A stretch of 64,000 bases of DNA from Sisyra terminalis (taxonomy: Eukaryota > Arthropoda > Insecta > Neuroptera > Sisyridae): assembly GCA_958496175.1 (NCBI GenBank), contig OY292275.1, forward strand, positions 20,026,001 through 20,090,000, in the 5' to 3' direction. Positions 11,118 to 24,900 of the stretch are shown here, piece after piece (the first letter of the stretch is position 1; the number at the start of each line of letters is the position of its first letter). The notes under the pieces were generated by a model. The model saw only the letters and a list, made by a program, of their open reading frames with translations, did no database searches and was not told where the DNA came from. A program made the translations under genes and the position numbers.

Positions 11118-11335
11118 GGGATGGCCGCATTACGACAAATAGAAGCGCGCGCTGCAACAATTCACTTCATTGGAGCTTTTTCTCCCGACTACGTCTACGT
11201 TCTGTATAAACTACGTCAGTTTACCGGCAACGATTTTCACTATTCCGCACGCAAATTTTCTCCATATTTTCAACACATTGTTTACATTTTATTTGGGAAA
11301 GAAACCTTGAAATAAATTACTTTCAATCGAAAATT
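11118..11335 (+). promoter_or_regulatory. Probable 5' UTR exon/promoter of CAP gene isoform A
   Basis: A locally GC-rich block (GAAGCGCGCGCTGC, TACCGGCAACG) stands out from the AT-rich surroundings, carries an arthropod-type initiator TCAGT (11216-11220), and ends in a strong donor GTAAGT at 11336. The matching acceptor is TTTCAG at 12242, just upstream of the first coding exon at 12264. A 64-codon ORF (11121-11315) inside it resembles nothing I know and is treated as untranslated. The exact transcription start is not determined. Confidence 0.45.
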
Positions 11336-12242
11336 GTAAGTATTATTAAATTTGTTTGCTACGGTTTTCATTTAACATTTTAAAATATTTTATTGTAATT
11401 TATTTTCAATAAGTCTGATGCTTTGAAAATTTACAACTCCAAAATCGTATTGAGAAAATAAAGAAACATTTTTCACCGTGCAAATGTTTAAACAATCTCT
11501 AAGCACCTATCTTTAACGTTAAACTATTATAAGGAAAATAATATTTAATTTTCGATTACAATGTAATAAAAATAGCTGAAAGAAAATTTTTCGTTTGCAT
11601 GTTAAAAAGTGTAAGAAGCCAGTATGTACACAACTTAAAGTTAATATTATTAACATTCTAAACAGTACAAACTCAAATTTATCTGACAAATATAAAAATA
11701 TACAATTCATTATTTTCGTTACTTAATTTCCAGCATATTGTTATTATCGTAGTCGAGCAAATAAAATGATAAGAAGAAACGTAAATATTTAATACAATTC
11801 TATTGCGACATTTCAGTTTCAAATTTCGATTATGGCAGAACGGTTGGATTGTTGTTCAACGTATTGTCCAGTAAAGAGGGAAATTAATTTTGAAAATATG
11901 ATTACTTTGTGTACATTTTCATTAGTGTAAGTGAAAAGAACACAAAAAATGAAATAAGAACTCATTGTGAACCGAGAGTGACTTGTGTTTCAATGCAATT
12001 GGTCGGGAATAATAGCGTTAATTAATTGTTGTTAATTATCAAACTGAACCATTTCCAAACAGTATTACAGCAACTTTACTTAAAAGAAATATCATAATAT
12101 GTGCATGGTTGGTGGAATTGGAAATTGATGATCGCTAACTTTTTGAATTTGTGACGTTGAAACGGCTAAATATTCCACGTTGGTATATTGAGATAATTGT
12201 ATTTGGTTGTTAAAAGAACATTGGAGTTTTCGATAATTTCAG

Positions 12243-12292
12243 ACGATTGAATCCAAAGGAAAAATGACGACAACAACGACACGACCTACCAG
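12243..12292 (+). CDS. CAP-domain gene, alternative first coding exon A
   Basis: Acceptor TTTCAG precedes 12243. ATG at 12264 opens MTTTTTRPT plus AG and stops at donor AG|GTACAT (12292/12293). The exon ends two bases into a codon, as required by the shared exon at 27573 (AG+G gives R), so the isoform would begin MTTTTTRPTRSRLRFPDS. Coding part 12264-12292. Supported by phase, donor and a purine-rich start context (AAAAATGA). Confidence 0.6.
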
Positions 12293-13320
12293 GTACATGT
12301 ATAAAATTTATTTATTTTTTTGAACAAAATATTAACAATACCTACTTTCAATTTTGAAAAATAACTGTCGACTAATCTTTTTTATTGTTCATAATCTGTA
12401 AATATAACTAGATTACTTTCAGATAAGCAAAATAAAAAAGGTAATTAAATAATTCATTACGGTCTTTATAACACTATATAAAAACAGTACTGTATATACC
12501 TATTCGTTAGGTTTATATTTAAAACTTCATTTTTCAGCAAATCAATTGTGTTTCTGAATAAAATAAAACAAAAGTTGTATATGTAAATAATTGCATCAAC
12601 TATTGCAAAATGAAATAATCATTAATACATTTTTAATGCAATAATTTTACAACATTAATAAGAACTAAAATTTTATAATATATTAATTTTCAATTCAAGT
12701 TTATTACCGTGTACTTCACCTTGATATAGGTTTTATATGTTGTACACATGGTTTTGCATAATGCTAGAAAAATCCCCCATCGTATTAGACGTAAAAAAGT
12801 AAACATAATTTAAATCCGTCATTGAACCCCCATTTAAAACATTTTTATGGCTTTTGATCGATATTTTCAAATGTCTGAGATCCGAATTAAGCGGAAACTC
12901 TTTTTTTCTTTTTTATTGTTGTGTAATCCAGTGTCTACTTAATAATAATTTGTTAAGAAAATTAATTAAAGTGTAATTGCGCAATTACAAAAAAATAGAC
13001 TATAACAATTAATAAGTTAATTTCAAAAAATAATTAAATAACGAAATCAAACCTACTCTACTATTAGCTTTAATTACTTTGAAGATTATCGTGGCATGTG
13101 ACATTATTTTATACGTTTTATATAAAGAATACTTAAAAGTAGTGAACAGTTACGAATGAATTTTATTATTTTTTCGACTATATTTATCAATGTTTTATTT
13201 TTCATTTCTTTTAGTACTTTGTCGTTGTAAATATTTTACTTTCAAGTTGTTAAAGTCGGCCTGCATGGAATTTGAAGTATGATAACAACTACCTTATTTT
13301 TTTTTAAAATTATTATTTAA

Positions 13321-13460
13321 GATCTCTTAATACTAAGGATTTTAGTGACTCTAGGTAGTTAGTTAACGACTAGAGTTAATAAAAATCCATAATATCGAAC
13401 CCAACACATACCGGTTTAGAAGCGGCCACCTAGGTCACTTGACTACCAGTAAACTGCCCT
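13321..13460 (-). mobile_element. tRNA-derived SINE, copy 1 (reversed)
   Basis: On the minus strand the head has A-box-like GGTAGTCAAGTGACC and B-box-like GGGTTCGATATTATGG, followed by the family tail GATTTTTATTAACTCTAG and AGAGTCACTAAAATCCTTAG. The same head and tail occur at 17.9 and 36.9 kb. Confidence 0.65.
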
Positions 13461-13509
13461 TAAATTTTGGTAATGGAAAAGTTACCAAAACCTTGGGTAT
13501 AGACGTATT

Positions 13510-13770
13510 ATAGATGTATCGCATGTTTGCATTCGCGAATAGTTGCGTGTTTTTAGGGGCTATAACTGACATAAGAAAAATTCGGTGCAGTCACCGAAGA
13601 GCTGCTATTGCGGCGAACCGCTAAATGTGAATATATTTTTTCCGATTTTTTTTATGATTTCGGGTTATCTGAATATAACAATTATCGGACTGTTGTCTCA
13701 CCACCCCAGTTTGCTCCTGCGTGTTTTCAATATTCGCATTTGCAAACTAGACCATGCGAATATAATGCGA
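13510..13770. repeat. GC-richer patch with short inverted repeat
   Basis: GTTTGCATTCGCGAAT (about 13525) pairs with ATTCGCATTTGCAAAC (about 13734), 14 of 16 positions. The segment is richer in CpG than its surroundings and carries overlapping ORFs in two frames without recognisable domains. It may be an old transposon remnant or an unrecognised first exon region. Confidence 0.3.
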
Positions 13771-14756
13771 CGGTATTTGATAACGAAAAAGAAAAGTAGA
13801 TATCTATGAAATACAATTCCCAGCCTTCAGATTTAAAATATTTTAATTATTACTCTCGATTGTTTTCCACTCGGTATTAATAGAATTAATATGAAAAACG
13901 ATAAAGTTTACAGCAAACTAATCTTTGAAATTCGTTATAGTTCCATAATTTTAAAAATTACTGAATTTATGATACCTACAATCTATTTCTATACGATTGT
14001 GTTCTACTTCAATAGAATGCCGGTGTGATAAGAAGTCATTCATATAACTAAATAAGGGTTTTTTTTGGCTACTTAAACTACTCCCTTCCTTATTGTGAAC
14101 AAGTTATATCTTAAAATTTCAATAGGTATAAGTGTGATTAAGATTTTTTTAAAATGATAACGTTTGTAAAATGTAATGACTATTTACTTTAAACGTGTAA
14201 ATTATAGCAACCTCTTAAATAATCATTTTTAGATACAAGTATGTATACAGAGTGTTTAGTGTATCGTTTATCAAAAAAATAAATAAATATTTCAAACAAA
14301 ATAAAAAATAATTAAGAAACATTACTATTTCTGAACGCAAAGAAATAATTTTTGACTGAACACATTTTCTTACCATTTTATGTTTTATTATTTTTTTAAT
14401 GTTTCGAAAAGCCAATAGTATTAGGGTATAGTTTGAACAGAACTATAACTTGCTAGTAACATCTAAATATGTTATTTTCTTGCTAAACTTTCAAAAGAGT
14501 AAAATTAAAAATTTAAAGTTTCATTTTACCCATTTTTCCTGACCAATAAGTCATAAAAATTTTCAAATTCACTAAATTTTGTATCGGAAGTCCTGAAGTC
14601 TGTGATATTTGATGAAAAACAAAAACATTTAATGATAGATATGTAAAGTAGATAGACACTGGTATCTGTTATAACCATAGTCAACCATAGTAGCTTAGAG
14701 GACCCATGTTTCACATAATTTAATCTCGTAATTAATTCGGAAATCGGATCATGTCC

Positions 14757-14962
14757 CTTTTAGGTCCGTCAATATCTGGAAACATTGTATTTCCTACTTT
14801 ATTTTTTATTCTATTCGCGATTTTTTTGTTAACTCAGTTTTAATAAGGCATAATTTTCTCTTTTGTGGCTAAATTTTCATTATGAGGCGATTTATTTGCG
14901 AATCAATTTAAAAACTAAGTAGAAAATGCAACGTTGCCATATATTGACCGACCTAAAAAAGA
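14757..14962. mobile_element. MITE family A, copy 2
   Basis: About 205 bp. Left end CCTTTTAGGTCCGTCAATAT pairs with right end ATATTGACCGACCTAAAAAA; then TACTTTATTTTTTATTCTATTC and its partner. The TIRs match those of the copy at 3909-4113 (shared TTTTCTAC and ATTCTATTCGCGATTTTTTT). Confidence 0.7.
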
Positions 14963-16738
14963 CTAGAGTCTGGAAATCCAATCTCTCTCCAACAATCATT
15001 TCACTTCAACGAACTTGGTCGAAATGGTTGTCGTCACATTCTGTGCTATGTGCATGATAAATTTAGGTAGACAGAGATGGTATGTCCGAGATTTGAGGTG
15101 ATTTGTTGTGCCATTAAGAAAGAATTGGTTATATACAACATAAGTACTCTATATTACATCTCTGTGGTTAAACTACTGCTGTAAAAACTCATAATTTTAT
15201 TGTACTGAAGCATTTTTTTTCATTTTTTTTTTCTGGTATTAGTATTACTACTGTAATTCTTATTTTTCGTAATCTTTCTTTTTCTACTATTCCTTCTTTA
15301 TCCTTTCACTTTATACATGGCCTTCCTCTTATTCAATATCTTTGGGATTTCAGACGCGTTATCATCTTTCTGATGTTACTTAGCACAATGTGTTCTTTTT
15401 ATCGATTTATTTACAGTATTCATAGTTGTCTTAGTTCTCTCTTTTAGTGCTGTCTGCCAAAGTTAATTTGCAGTATGTTATCCTACTCAATGTTCCTTGT
15501 AGCGCAATATACGATAATTTCGATACTTGGAAAATATTCATTATCTCTGTAAATATTAACCCTAACTCATAACAACTTATTTGCTTAGTTGTGCATACAG
15601 ACTGTTAGGTATAACTAACTTTTATTTTAAAGATTATTTTTTCAGATAATGTAATCTAAACATATTTGTTTTCTTCTGATTTATTATATTTTTCCGAGGC
15701 AAGAAGCTCAGATTTATTCATCCCAAGTATCGGAAGAAACAATATAAATTAAACGGCCTGGTTTAGATCCCTTTCTATTAATCCTTGCTTTTTCTAGTTT
15801 TTCCAAATTCGCCGACGAATATAGATGGATTTAACGGAGTTTGTGTGCTATAAACAATTTTATTTATTTTATTTGTAATTGCTTCAAGTAAAGTTTCCAA
15901 AAAGTAATTTTCAGCAATGAAATCAGCAAGCAGAATCCCATAAATTTCCAGGTTATTCCTGATAGTTACGTTTTATGTATGTGTTTATGATTTCCGAATT
16001 TGAGATACAAATCCTACAAATACATACACCAACAAAAATTGTACAAAGCGTACAAGCAATAACTTGCAATACCTATTAAATTTATTCATTCGTTTTGTTG
16101 TTAACTTTTGAAGTAAATATTTTTTCTTGTAATTAGATTTTCAGCAACTAAAACAATTTAAATGAAATTCTAAAAAGGTTTTCATTAGCATAGGTTTTTT
16201 ATGAGATGTTTTATATGAATGTATGGGAATCTAAAGGGATATTTTGGGTTAAAACTTTGAACAGAAAAAAATTGTATTCACATACTGAAAGAATCGGTTA
16301 ATTGAACTTAAAAGACAATAGCGTTTATTGAAAATAGAAAAATTAACTTTTCCAATAGTGCTACTAAATGCTTCGTCTATAAATCAATACAATGGATGGT
16401 AGAGAACCATTGTGGGTAAAAGTGTAATAGATGTATGCATGAAAAAATTAAAATTATTACAATTATTTATTTCAAAAGAAGCTGACAATGATTCGAAGAA
16501 AAAATATGGAAGATACCTAAATTTTTTTTTGTATAATATTTGAAAAGTAGATTCATTTTCTAAAGTTTTAGCACGTAATTCATGAACACCTGTATAGAGA
16601 ATTTTATAATTACGAATTGGTATCTAAACAGGAATGTGTCATTCTTATTTTTATCAAGAAGCTTACCTGATAAGACCCTTCTTTGGGTGTATCATACATT
16701 CATTATTTGCAATATAATTTTTTTCTGCAAATATAGTG

Positions 16739-16932
16739 TGTATATATTGGATCAACTTTAATTCCTTTTATCAGTAAGCCTGTAATTTTGTGACAGAATA
16801 TTATAATTTTAATATATTCAATAGTTATTCATTAATAATGGATCGTTCTTGTGATAAAACATTTGTTCAAAATTCATTTGGATTTACTACGACAAATGAC
16901 GATGAAATAAGTGCCCAAATGGCTTTAAATAT
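16739..16932 (+). CDS. CAP-domain gene, alternative first exon B with core promoter
   Basis: Coding part 16838-16932 reads MDRSCDKTFVQNSFGFTTTNDDEISAQMALN plus AT, then donor GTAAGT. It ends in phase 2 and joins the shared exon at 27573 (AT+G gives M). Upstream, TATATATT near 16740 lies about 30 bp before an arthropod initiator TCAGTAAG (16771), giving a plausible TATA/Inr promoter with a 5' UTR of about 65 bases. The 31-residue N-terminus is polar and shows no signal peptide. Confidence 0.65.
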
Positions 16933-17875
16933 GTAAGTTGGTTTATTTTCAAAACTTGTTTTTTTCTATCACACTTTATATTTTACATATTAAATTCAAT
17001 CGTTCTGATCACTAGAATTGACTTAACAACTTGGAAATTATTTGTATTTTTAATTTCATTACAAAAATTTGCAAAAAAATATTAGTTAGTGTTGAATAAT
17101 TTCCACGCATATCAGTTTTTATTATTTTATAAACGTTTCGCTTGATTTGTGTTATTTGATATAAATTTACTTAAAAGAAAAAAATCAAAGCTCTTGTTAC
17201 CATTAAAGAAATGAGTAAATAAAAGAACTTTAAGCGAAAGTAAAAAATGCAATCGGTACATTTATGAATTATTTACAATTTGCGCCACCATCTTCATAGA
17301 TTGGAAAATTAATGTTCGAACTTACGGTAGCACTTAAAGGTATTTGTCAAAACTTCAGGAATATTTTTGAAATCAACTAAACAGGCGTTTGGAAAATTTA
17401 AGGTGTGTACTTTAACAGTACGTATGTGCTTTGAGATTGAAAACTCAACTTTGTAATGGAACATTTGAGGTTTTTCAAATATTATGAATTAAATCACATA
17501 CCTACTACAACAACAAAAGTTAATCATCGTTTGTAAAATAAGACGAAATTAGTTTGCCAGTTAAATATTTTTTTCTTAAATTTTATGCAACGTTATTATG
17601 TACCCAGAGTTTGAGCCCGGGATTCAATGGTTTCATAGAATTGGGTTCATGAGGTCTTGAAGTTTTTTCCCAACATGTTATACGAAAGATAAATGCTATT
17701 ATCTGCTATGAAATTATCATATAAGTTACACCATTATCACACAATACTTTTATGCTAATATAATATTTTATTTAGTTCAATATTTTTTAGTCAAAACCCA
17801 TACTTATACCTATGTTATCAATAAAGCATATAAATCCAATGTTGTGCCAATTCATAGTTAATCTATGACAAAACC

Positions 17876-18010
17876 TTTTGGTGGACGAGCGGTCAAGATG
17901 ACCGCTTCGAAGCTAGTACGAAGCTTTGGGTTCAAATTTGGCAACGGGCAAACTTTTAATATTACTCAGTTTAAGACTTTATGGATTTTTACTAACCTGA
18001 AAACCGCTAA
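17876..18010 (+). mobile_element. tRNA-derived SINE, copy 2
   Basis: Head TTTTGGTGGACGAGCGGTCA with ATGACCGCTTCGAAGCTAGT and GGGTTCAAATTTGGCAACGG mimics A and B boxes of a tRNA; tail ATGGATTTTTACTAACCTG and ACCGCTAA follow the family pattern. Diverged from the other copies. Confidence 0.55.
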
Positions 18011-18173
18011 TGATTGTGTTTATTATAAAATGTAAAATAAAATGTAAATAATCATTAATATATGCATCACAATGTCATAGTTAAAGGAAGATATACGTTA
18101 AATTTATTGTACTCCCTCTTAAAAACAGGCATTTAGAGGTATTTTGAAATCATTACATTTAAAATAGCTTTTT

Positions 18174-18399
18174 AACCGGGTTGCCAGACCAATTCAAATG
18201 GAAAGATGAATTAAAAACAAAATTGATTTTGGACCTTCAATAAAAAATATTTTATTTTAGTTATTAAGAACGGTTAGGCAATTTTTACTTTTTAGTTTTT
18301 ACTATTCTAACTTTGTCGGTTGAAGCTAAGGTTTAAGATATCAATTATAGAAAAATACAAACAATAAAAAGTTGAACCAAGACTGGCAATCCAGTGGTT
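18174..18399. mobile_element. MITE family B
   Basis: About 226 bp. Left end AACCGGGTTGCCAGACC and, reversed, right end AACCACTGGATTGCCAGTC form imperfect TIRs. No coding capacity and no clear target-site duplication. Single copy in this window. Confidence 0.45.
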
Positions 18400-20424
18400 C
18401 CTTATTTAACGCATGTCCATGCATTATTAAATTTATAAGATGAATATTCAAAGCTTTTGATGATCACTGCCAAAAATAATATACATAGATGTAAACATAA
18501 AGTTTTATTAAAAAACAACAAACATTGGAAATTACTTTCTTAATGCAAAAATTTAAGTCTTCTGAATTTTTGTTATCGATCAAATTTAAATAAAATTGAA
18601 AATGCAATCCATATTTCATTATCAGAGTTAAGTGTATAGTTTATAATTATTGTTTAAAATATGTAATAAGAAATATATAAGCAAAAACAAATAAGTCTGT
18701 CTTATATTTAGAAAAAAAAACAGGTAATTGGAACAAATGATTAATATTTATGTTTATTAATAAAGGTATATCATATTATTAAGATTTCATAATTTCTGCA
18801 CAATCTCAATTATGTAAAATTACTTTGTTTTTTCCTATTAAACGGTTTTGTCTTTCAACAATTTTTTGTATTATGAATTTATTTTTTAATACGAAAATAT
18901 TCATACTTATTCTTAAACTTTTATTCTTTTATATTTAAAATATTATAAGCTGATTTTTGATTCAATAATAGTAAATGATCTCATTTAATTACGATAAATA
19001 CAAGCTGAATCCGACAGACGTTGTTTTGTTAGTCTATATTATAATAGCTGTAAATTATTTTGATTTTCTATAATAAATTCAATTTTTATTTCATATTATA
19101 GATTAATATAACAAATATTTATGATTTCTTTGCGCTTACATTTAAACCATACATAGGTACTTTTCGTGATTTTTGGCATTACTCATCTATTCCAAATCAG
19201 TCATAATCACTATTTATTATTATTGAAATTACCAATTACTCAACACGTTGATACTGATTCGTAAAATCAAAAAAATATTTTTGTCATTATTAATATCTAC
19301 CAATAAAAATAATGAAATATGATCAGTATTAGCTACTTTTTTTTTACTTTTCCCTGTGATTCCGAATAAAAAAAATACATTTTCGTGAAATATTGAAAAT
19401 ACCTTCTGTCTTTAGTAACCTGAAGCATCTCTTGCTGTACCTTTTGTAACTTACCTTCAAAATAAAATTTTTTTAATTCAATCTTTAGAAAAATCGTTAT
19501 ATCACTGCAATTGCCGATCTCAGCGTAAAAATGATGATAAAAAACTTCCCTTGACAACCCCCAGTATCTTTTGCTGAACCTGTTAATGTGCGATTCTTTT
19601 CAGTCGCTTGATTTAATAAAAACATGCACGTATACTAATAAAACGTTTTGTAAAAATTTAAAAACTAGCGTAAAAAATTATAAGAGATTTATGATTTTGA
19701 ATAAACATCAAATCTTTATAAGTATAGATTACTGTAAAAAAAAACAACATAATACGCAAGAAATAAAATTGTGTTCTAGAACTATGAAATATAACGTTCC
19801 ATTAGATTAAATAAAAATGTATTTTACAAAAAATAATTTTCGCAAAAATGAAGAATTTTGTTTTTTTATAAGGAGAAAGCAAGCTGAAAAATGACTAAAT
19901 TTTTGACTTTCAATGTAGCACATATAGAACCTGTTTTCTATTTCTTTTAAATTCTTCTTTTTTTTCAATTTCGTTTAATGGTTTTCCTTTTTATTTCCAC
20001 CCCATCTGTTCTACTTTGTTAATAGGTTTTTCTCTTTAATAATTATTAAAGACGAGTTGAAGCGGAAAATGCTACTATAAAGTAAAATATGGAGAAAAAG
20101 ACTCATTCATAGTTTCACTGAAAATCTAAACGAAAGTCTTACGTCTTTTATGTCTGTAAATTCCAATAGTAAACGACTATAATATTGCCAAGAGTAAATA
20201 TTTATGTATATGAAAAAATGCATATAGCATAATGCATGTATGTATTTAATGCAATAGCTTTAAATTTAACAACGAATTCATTTATTCTACACCATTTATC
20301 CAAAAATCTAAAATGTTATAGGTGTCGAGGATGAATTTAATGTCATATCGATAATTAAAGGGTATGAAAGTAGAAAATTTCTAAAACACTTATATATTAA
20401 TCAGCAAAAATATATCTATTTAAT

Positions 20425-20942
20425 CAGAGGTGTAAAAAAAAGTATCTTAGTAACTTGAAGTATCGAATATACTGTATCTTGGTTTAAAAAGAACTGTATC
20501 TTATTACATTAAAAACTATCTTAGATACCGAAAAGTAACATAGATATCGATAGGTTAGGTGCTGAGTTTAATGCCGTTTAAAAAGATTCAACTTACACCC
20601 TTATTTATTATTAATCTTCTACCTTTTAATAGATGCTGCGTTTACAGGTGATGAGACATACAGACTTTTATTTTTCCTAAATTCTATTAAATATTAGAAA
20701 AACATTTTCTGAGTATAGGTACCTAAAACTTTACATAATTCGTTAAGAAACTTCGTTTATACATAATATGCAAAGTAGGTAGCTAAAAAAATACCTTTTT
20801 AAATATCTTAAAAGTAACTTAAGATAGGTGTTTCGGTTCTTTTTTTGTAAAAGTACCCAGGTACCCAAAGTAACTTTGGATAATTTTTAAAACCTAACTT
20901 AGTTAGTATTTAGATTTTTTCCCAAAGTATCCCAAAGCTGTG
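20425..20942. mobile_element. hAT-like non-autonomous element, second copy
   Basis: Starts CAGAGGTGTAAAA, a typical hAT end, and closes with CCAAAGCTGTG. Near both ends are repeated AAGTATCTTAG and AAGTAACTTAAG units, in the same order as in the copy at 8869-9824. The flanking 8-mers (TATTTAAT, ATATGTAT) do not match, so the exact borders are uncertain. Confidence 0.55.
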
Positions 20943-21942
20943 ATATGTATCTGTTGAATTATTTTCACTTTCTTCATATTTTATTTTTATCTAATTACGG
21001 TAAATTATCCAGAACGTTTTTACAACAATATATCGAAAATCAAAATTGTTTAAAAGATTGACAAAAGACCTAAGTAGACTAAATACTTTGGTGTTAAATT
21101 TTGATTTATCTTGATTATAAAAATTCGCGAAGGTGATACGGAATTTTTAGTGCGCGAGTTTCCCCCACACTTGATCTATTTTACTAGTAGTTTAAAAAAC
21201 GATTTAGTAATATTTTCTAAAACAATTGATAATAGAGCAACATTAGTTACTTTATTATGATATTATTACTATATTATGATGTATATTTTCTAAGGGCGTA
21301 AAATTTTGAGAGAAAATAAGGTAGTAATTATTATATTACCGTACTATGCATTTGAATTGTTTAAAATTTCCTGTTTTCTTTATCTTTTCTTAATGATCCG
21401 TGACTCTTTGTTTTATTTTATACTAGTTTTTATAATCCAATGAATGATTTTATTAACTTATCATAGTATCGAGTTTTACTTAACGCAAATATAGACATAT
21501 CATGAGAAACAGGGTGAGGCTCTAATTGATAATATAGGCACACGTTCTGATTTAATTTTATTAGTAACTATCAAATGTAATCGTTGCTTTTTGTTGTTGG
21601 TAATACCGATGTCATGTGGAATTTTCTTATATTCAAAAGAATATTTCTGAAAAAATATGTTTTCATGTATGAAAATACTGACCATAGACAATGGACTCAG
21701 GCTATCTAATGGGAAAATCAATAAGGAAAACACGCACGGGCGATTTTGACTATAATAAGTAGGTAATAGGAACGTTGACGTGACTCCTTTTTTTCTGGTT
21801 TATAAAATTATAGTACATAAAAACAAATTCTACCCTTTCATTCGCCCATTCGCCATTTTGGCGTCAAACTGTTAAGTGAGTTTTTACTTTTGTCACAAAT
21901 TCAATCTTTATTTATTTAAATTTATAACTCAATAAAACCTTC

Positions 21943-21971
21943 ATGGATTTTTTAAGAAACGAACAATCGAA
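21943..21971 (+). CDS. CAP-domain gene, alternative first coding exon E
   Basis: ATG at 21943 opens MDFLRNEQS plus AA, then donor GTAAGT at 21972. It ends in phase 2 as the shared exon requires (AA+G gives K), so the isoform would begin MDFLRNEQSKSRLRF. The 5' leader (21840-21942) has a short CpG-containing stretch (CATTCGCCATTTTGGCG). Short, so support rests on donor quality and phase. Confidence 0.5.
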
Positions 21972-24900
21972 GTAAGTAAATGAAACCGCTGTTTTTTCGT
22001 GCTTTGCTTTTTAATTAAAAGTATCAGATGTATTTATTTTCAAAATCTATGTCAAATATGTGTACGATAATAATTTATATTCGTTTTACAATTTTCATAA
22101 CCATATCAATTGGTTGTAAAATTAAATATTTTCACCATGATTAGGGCCCTGAAAATCTTCTATATTTGGGGGCTTGAGGTTTCAATTAATTTACTAGGTC
22201 GCAATCGTTTATGTATTGTTATAAATCAATTGATTGATTCGTGTGATAAAATGATCAAACGACCCATAGATCAATTACGACATTTTTAATCGATAAATAT
22301 TGCTAATTTTTGCCAGAGAAAAAAAGTAATTAACACATTAAGAAAACTAGGTAATATTTTTTTTTTATAAAAATAGAAAAAAATGAGATAATTTTGAAGA
22401 AGTAGTGGAACACTAAGTCTCAAGATTGATTTTATTTTATTTTTTTCAATTTAGTTGATTATGTTAAAGTTTTTTGTCGGTTTTGTTTTCGTTTTTATTT
22501 CTATTACTCTTATTTTTACCATTAGAAAATATGTGTTTTATTGAAGTGAGAATATTTGTAAGTATTTGCGCTTGAATGATTTTTATTTGTCTCAGTTTCT
22601 AATATATTTTATATTTATTTTTATTTAAATCAGTTTGATTTTATATTTTCATTTCAGTAATGAATATTTTTCCTATATAAAATTCATAATATCAAACTTA
22701 GGTAAGAAAATTAGCGTTGTGGTTTATGGTTGAAGAACTTACTTTTATATTATACGGGTATGAGATATATCACATTAGTAGTAAACAATCCATTAGTTGA
22801 TTAATTACCTCACATATACCTAAGTAAAATCAAATTATAATTTTATGGATATCATCGATTATAATATCTTCCTAACTATAATGATGATTTTATGATCTTC
22901 AAAAGGATAAAGTACTTCGGCTTATAAACTCATTTAATAATGATTTTAATACTTACATATATTCTTTTTCTCCTATTAAAGCTTAAAGCTTTTTCTTAAG
23001 AAGTTTGGTTATTTATGCAGTTATTTTTTAAAGCTTTGTAAAAACTCGTCATTTTAACTACGAAGCTCCGCTTCTTGTTTACTTAGTTCACCAATGCATG
23101 TTGCAAAATCGTTTTGAATTTTTTTTTCAAGTTCCAATAATGTTTAATTAAGTATCATTTAAATTTCTTATACTCATATTGATCACAAATGCATATATAT
23201 ATAATCGATTCTCATAGTTTAGTACAATGTTTCTTAACTTTTTAAGTGAGCCGCACCTCTTTGAATCTAAAAATAGGTCTCCACACCCCATTGAAAAGTG
23301 TGTTTCGAATTTTTAGTTTAGAAAAATACATTTTTGCGAAATTTCTTGTCAAAAATTTAATAATTTATATTATTAGGAACATCTATCGTACCCCTAAGAA
23401 TACGGACATTCGCGGTTAAGAAACACTGGCTTAGTACCTACTTTGAAGTCTCAGTAAGCTTGTATAAAGATATGCAATTACAATAAAATACAAAATATCA
23501 TTTCTAATCTTTACTTGCATTACTGGCTAACCAATAAAGGAGGTTTAAATAAAAGTTAGACATGGCAGAAAAGTGTTAAAATTTCCGTTAAGTATTTAAT
23601 GTTTCCTTTATGTTATCCAAACTTTTTTGCAATATTGTTTTGTATTCTTAGCTTCAAAAATTAAACGATACTGTATCGTCTATAGTCTATACATTCTAAA
23701 ATTGATGATTGAAGTATGCGATAATATGAAATTACTTCTTATATGAAATTTAAAGCAAGAAGGCTTATTTTCTTGGTGATAAATTTTCCCAAAACTGCAA
23801 AAATAGCAAAAGTGTTATAAAGCTTCTTAGTTTTCTCGGCGACACCAAACCCTTTCATTGACACATTTACGTGAGGCACAATGTGGACAGCCAAAGGCTG
23901 TCTATATCCCAGAGTATATGCACCGGTTAAACGCTATTGATTACTTGATTATCAAGATTACTTTACAAAATTACTAATTACCAAGTTATAAATTACAAAT
24001 AATATTATTTTCAAATATTTAATACTAGAAATTATTCCATAGAAGTTGAAAAAGACTGGTTGAATAACACATAGTTTCCATGAGTATACTTCAGAAGTTA
24101 AACAAAAGAATTTCTTATATGTATCTATACAACAATGGTAAGGGGAAAACCAAAACAAAGAAGGAAGAAACAGTTTCTTATGATTTATTTTAAGAATCAT
24201 CGGATCATTAAGAACCAAGTTGAAGTTGTTTTTTGAAATAACTAAAAGTATACCTACAAATTCTATTCAAATGGATTCGAAGATAAAATTAATATATTTA
24301 TATATAATATTTATATTTTTCGAACAAATGTAAAAACCGTAATTTTTGCCTATTTATATATACTTCCTTTGTTGGAGGAAATAAACATAAAAATTTTGTT
24401 CTGAATAACAAATTTCATCAATGCAATGCGTCATGGTATCTAATCTTATGATGATTTATTTAATGACCTATTCGAAATAACGTTATGATAAAGAAAAGTT
24501 AATAGATTTCCAGGTAATTAAAAATTAGTAACAAAGGATAATGTTATTCATTATTTTACATTAGTTAAGTTGATAAATTGTGATAATATGAAGATCAAAT
24601 GTGGTTGCCTATTAACTATATACCTACTTTTATAAAAAGAAATGTTACATACTGATATTAATTCATATCAATGAGTTAATGTTTGATTTTGTTTTTATTC
24701 TTGTAAATCAATAACACTGCATTAAATTTGTGAATAATCAAAGCATGTAGTGGATCCAAATAAGTATTTAAAATTTGTAACATCTAAGAGCTAAAAAATC
24801 ATCAATTTTAAACAAATAATCGATATTTTTGAAGCATTATTTAACGGCAACTTTTTCCAATCTAAGTTGTTTGTTAAAATATATCTTATAATATTATCTA

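Larger units (their letters stand above)
12293..16837. other. Intron of the CAP gene
   Basis: AT-rich intronic sequence between first exons A and B. It holds a reversed SINE (13321-13460), a GC-richer unclassified patch (13510-13770) and MITE family A copy 2 (14757-14962). No host coding exon seen. Confidence 0.5.
16933..21942. other. Intron of the CAP gene
   Basis: AT-rich intronic sequence between first exons B and E. Contains a SINE (17876-18010), a MITE (18174-18399) and a hAT-like element (20425-20942). ORFs at 19333-19810 are low-complexity and unsupported. Confidence 0.5.

Noticed and set aside
16392..16417. MDGREPLW followed by GTAAAA as another CAP first exon
   Set aside because: The donor would end in phase 0, not the phase 2 required by the exon at 27573, and the donor is weak.
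22531..22557. MCFIEVRIF followed by GTAAGT as another CAP first exon
   Set aside because: Good donor but phase 0, incompatible with the shared exon.
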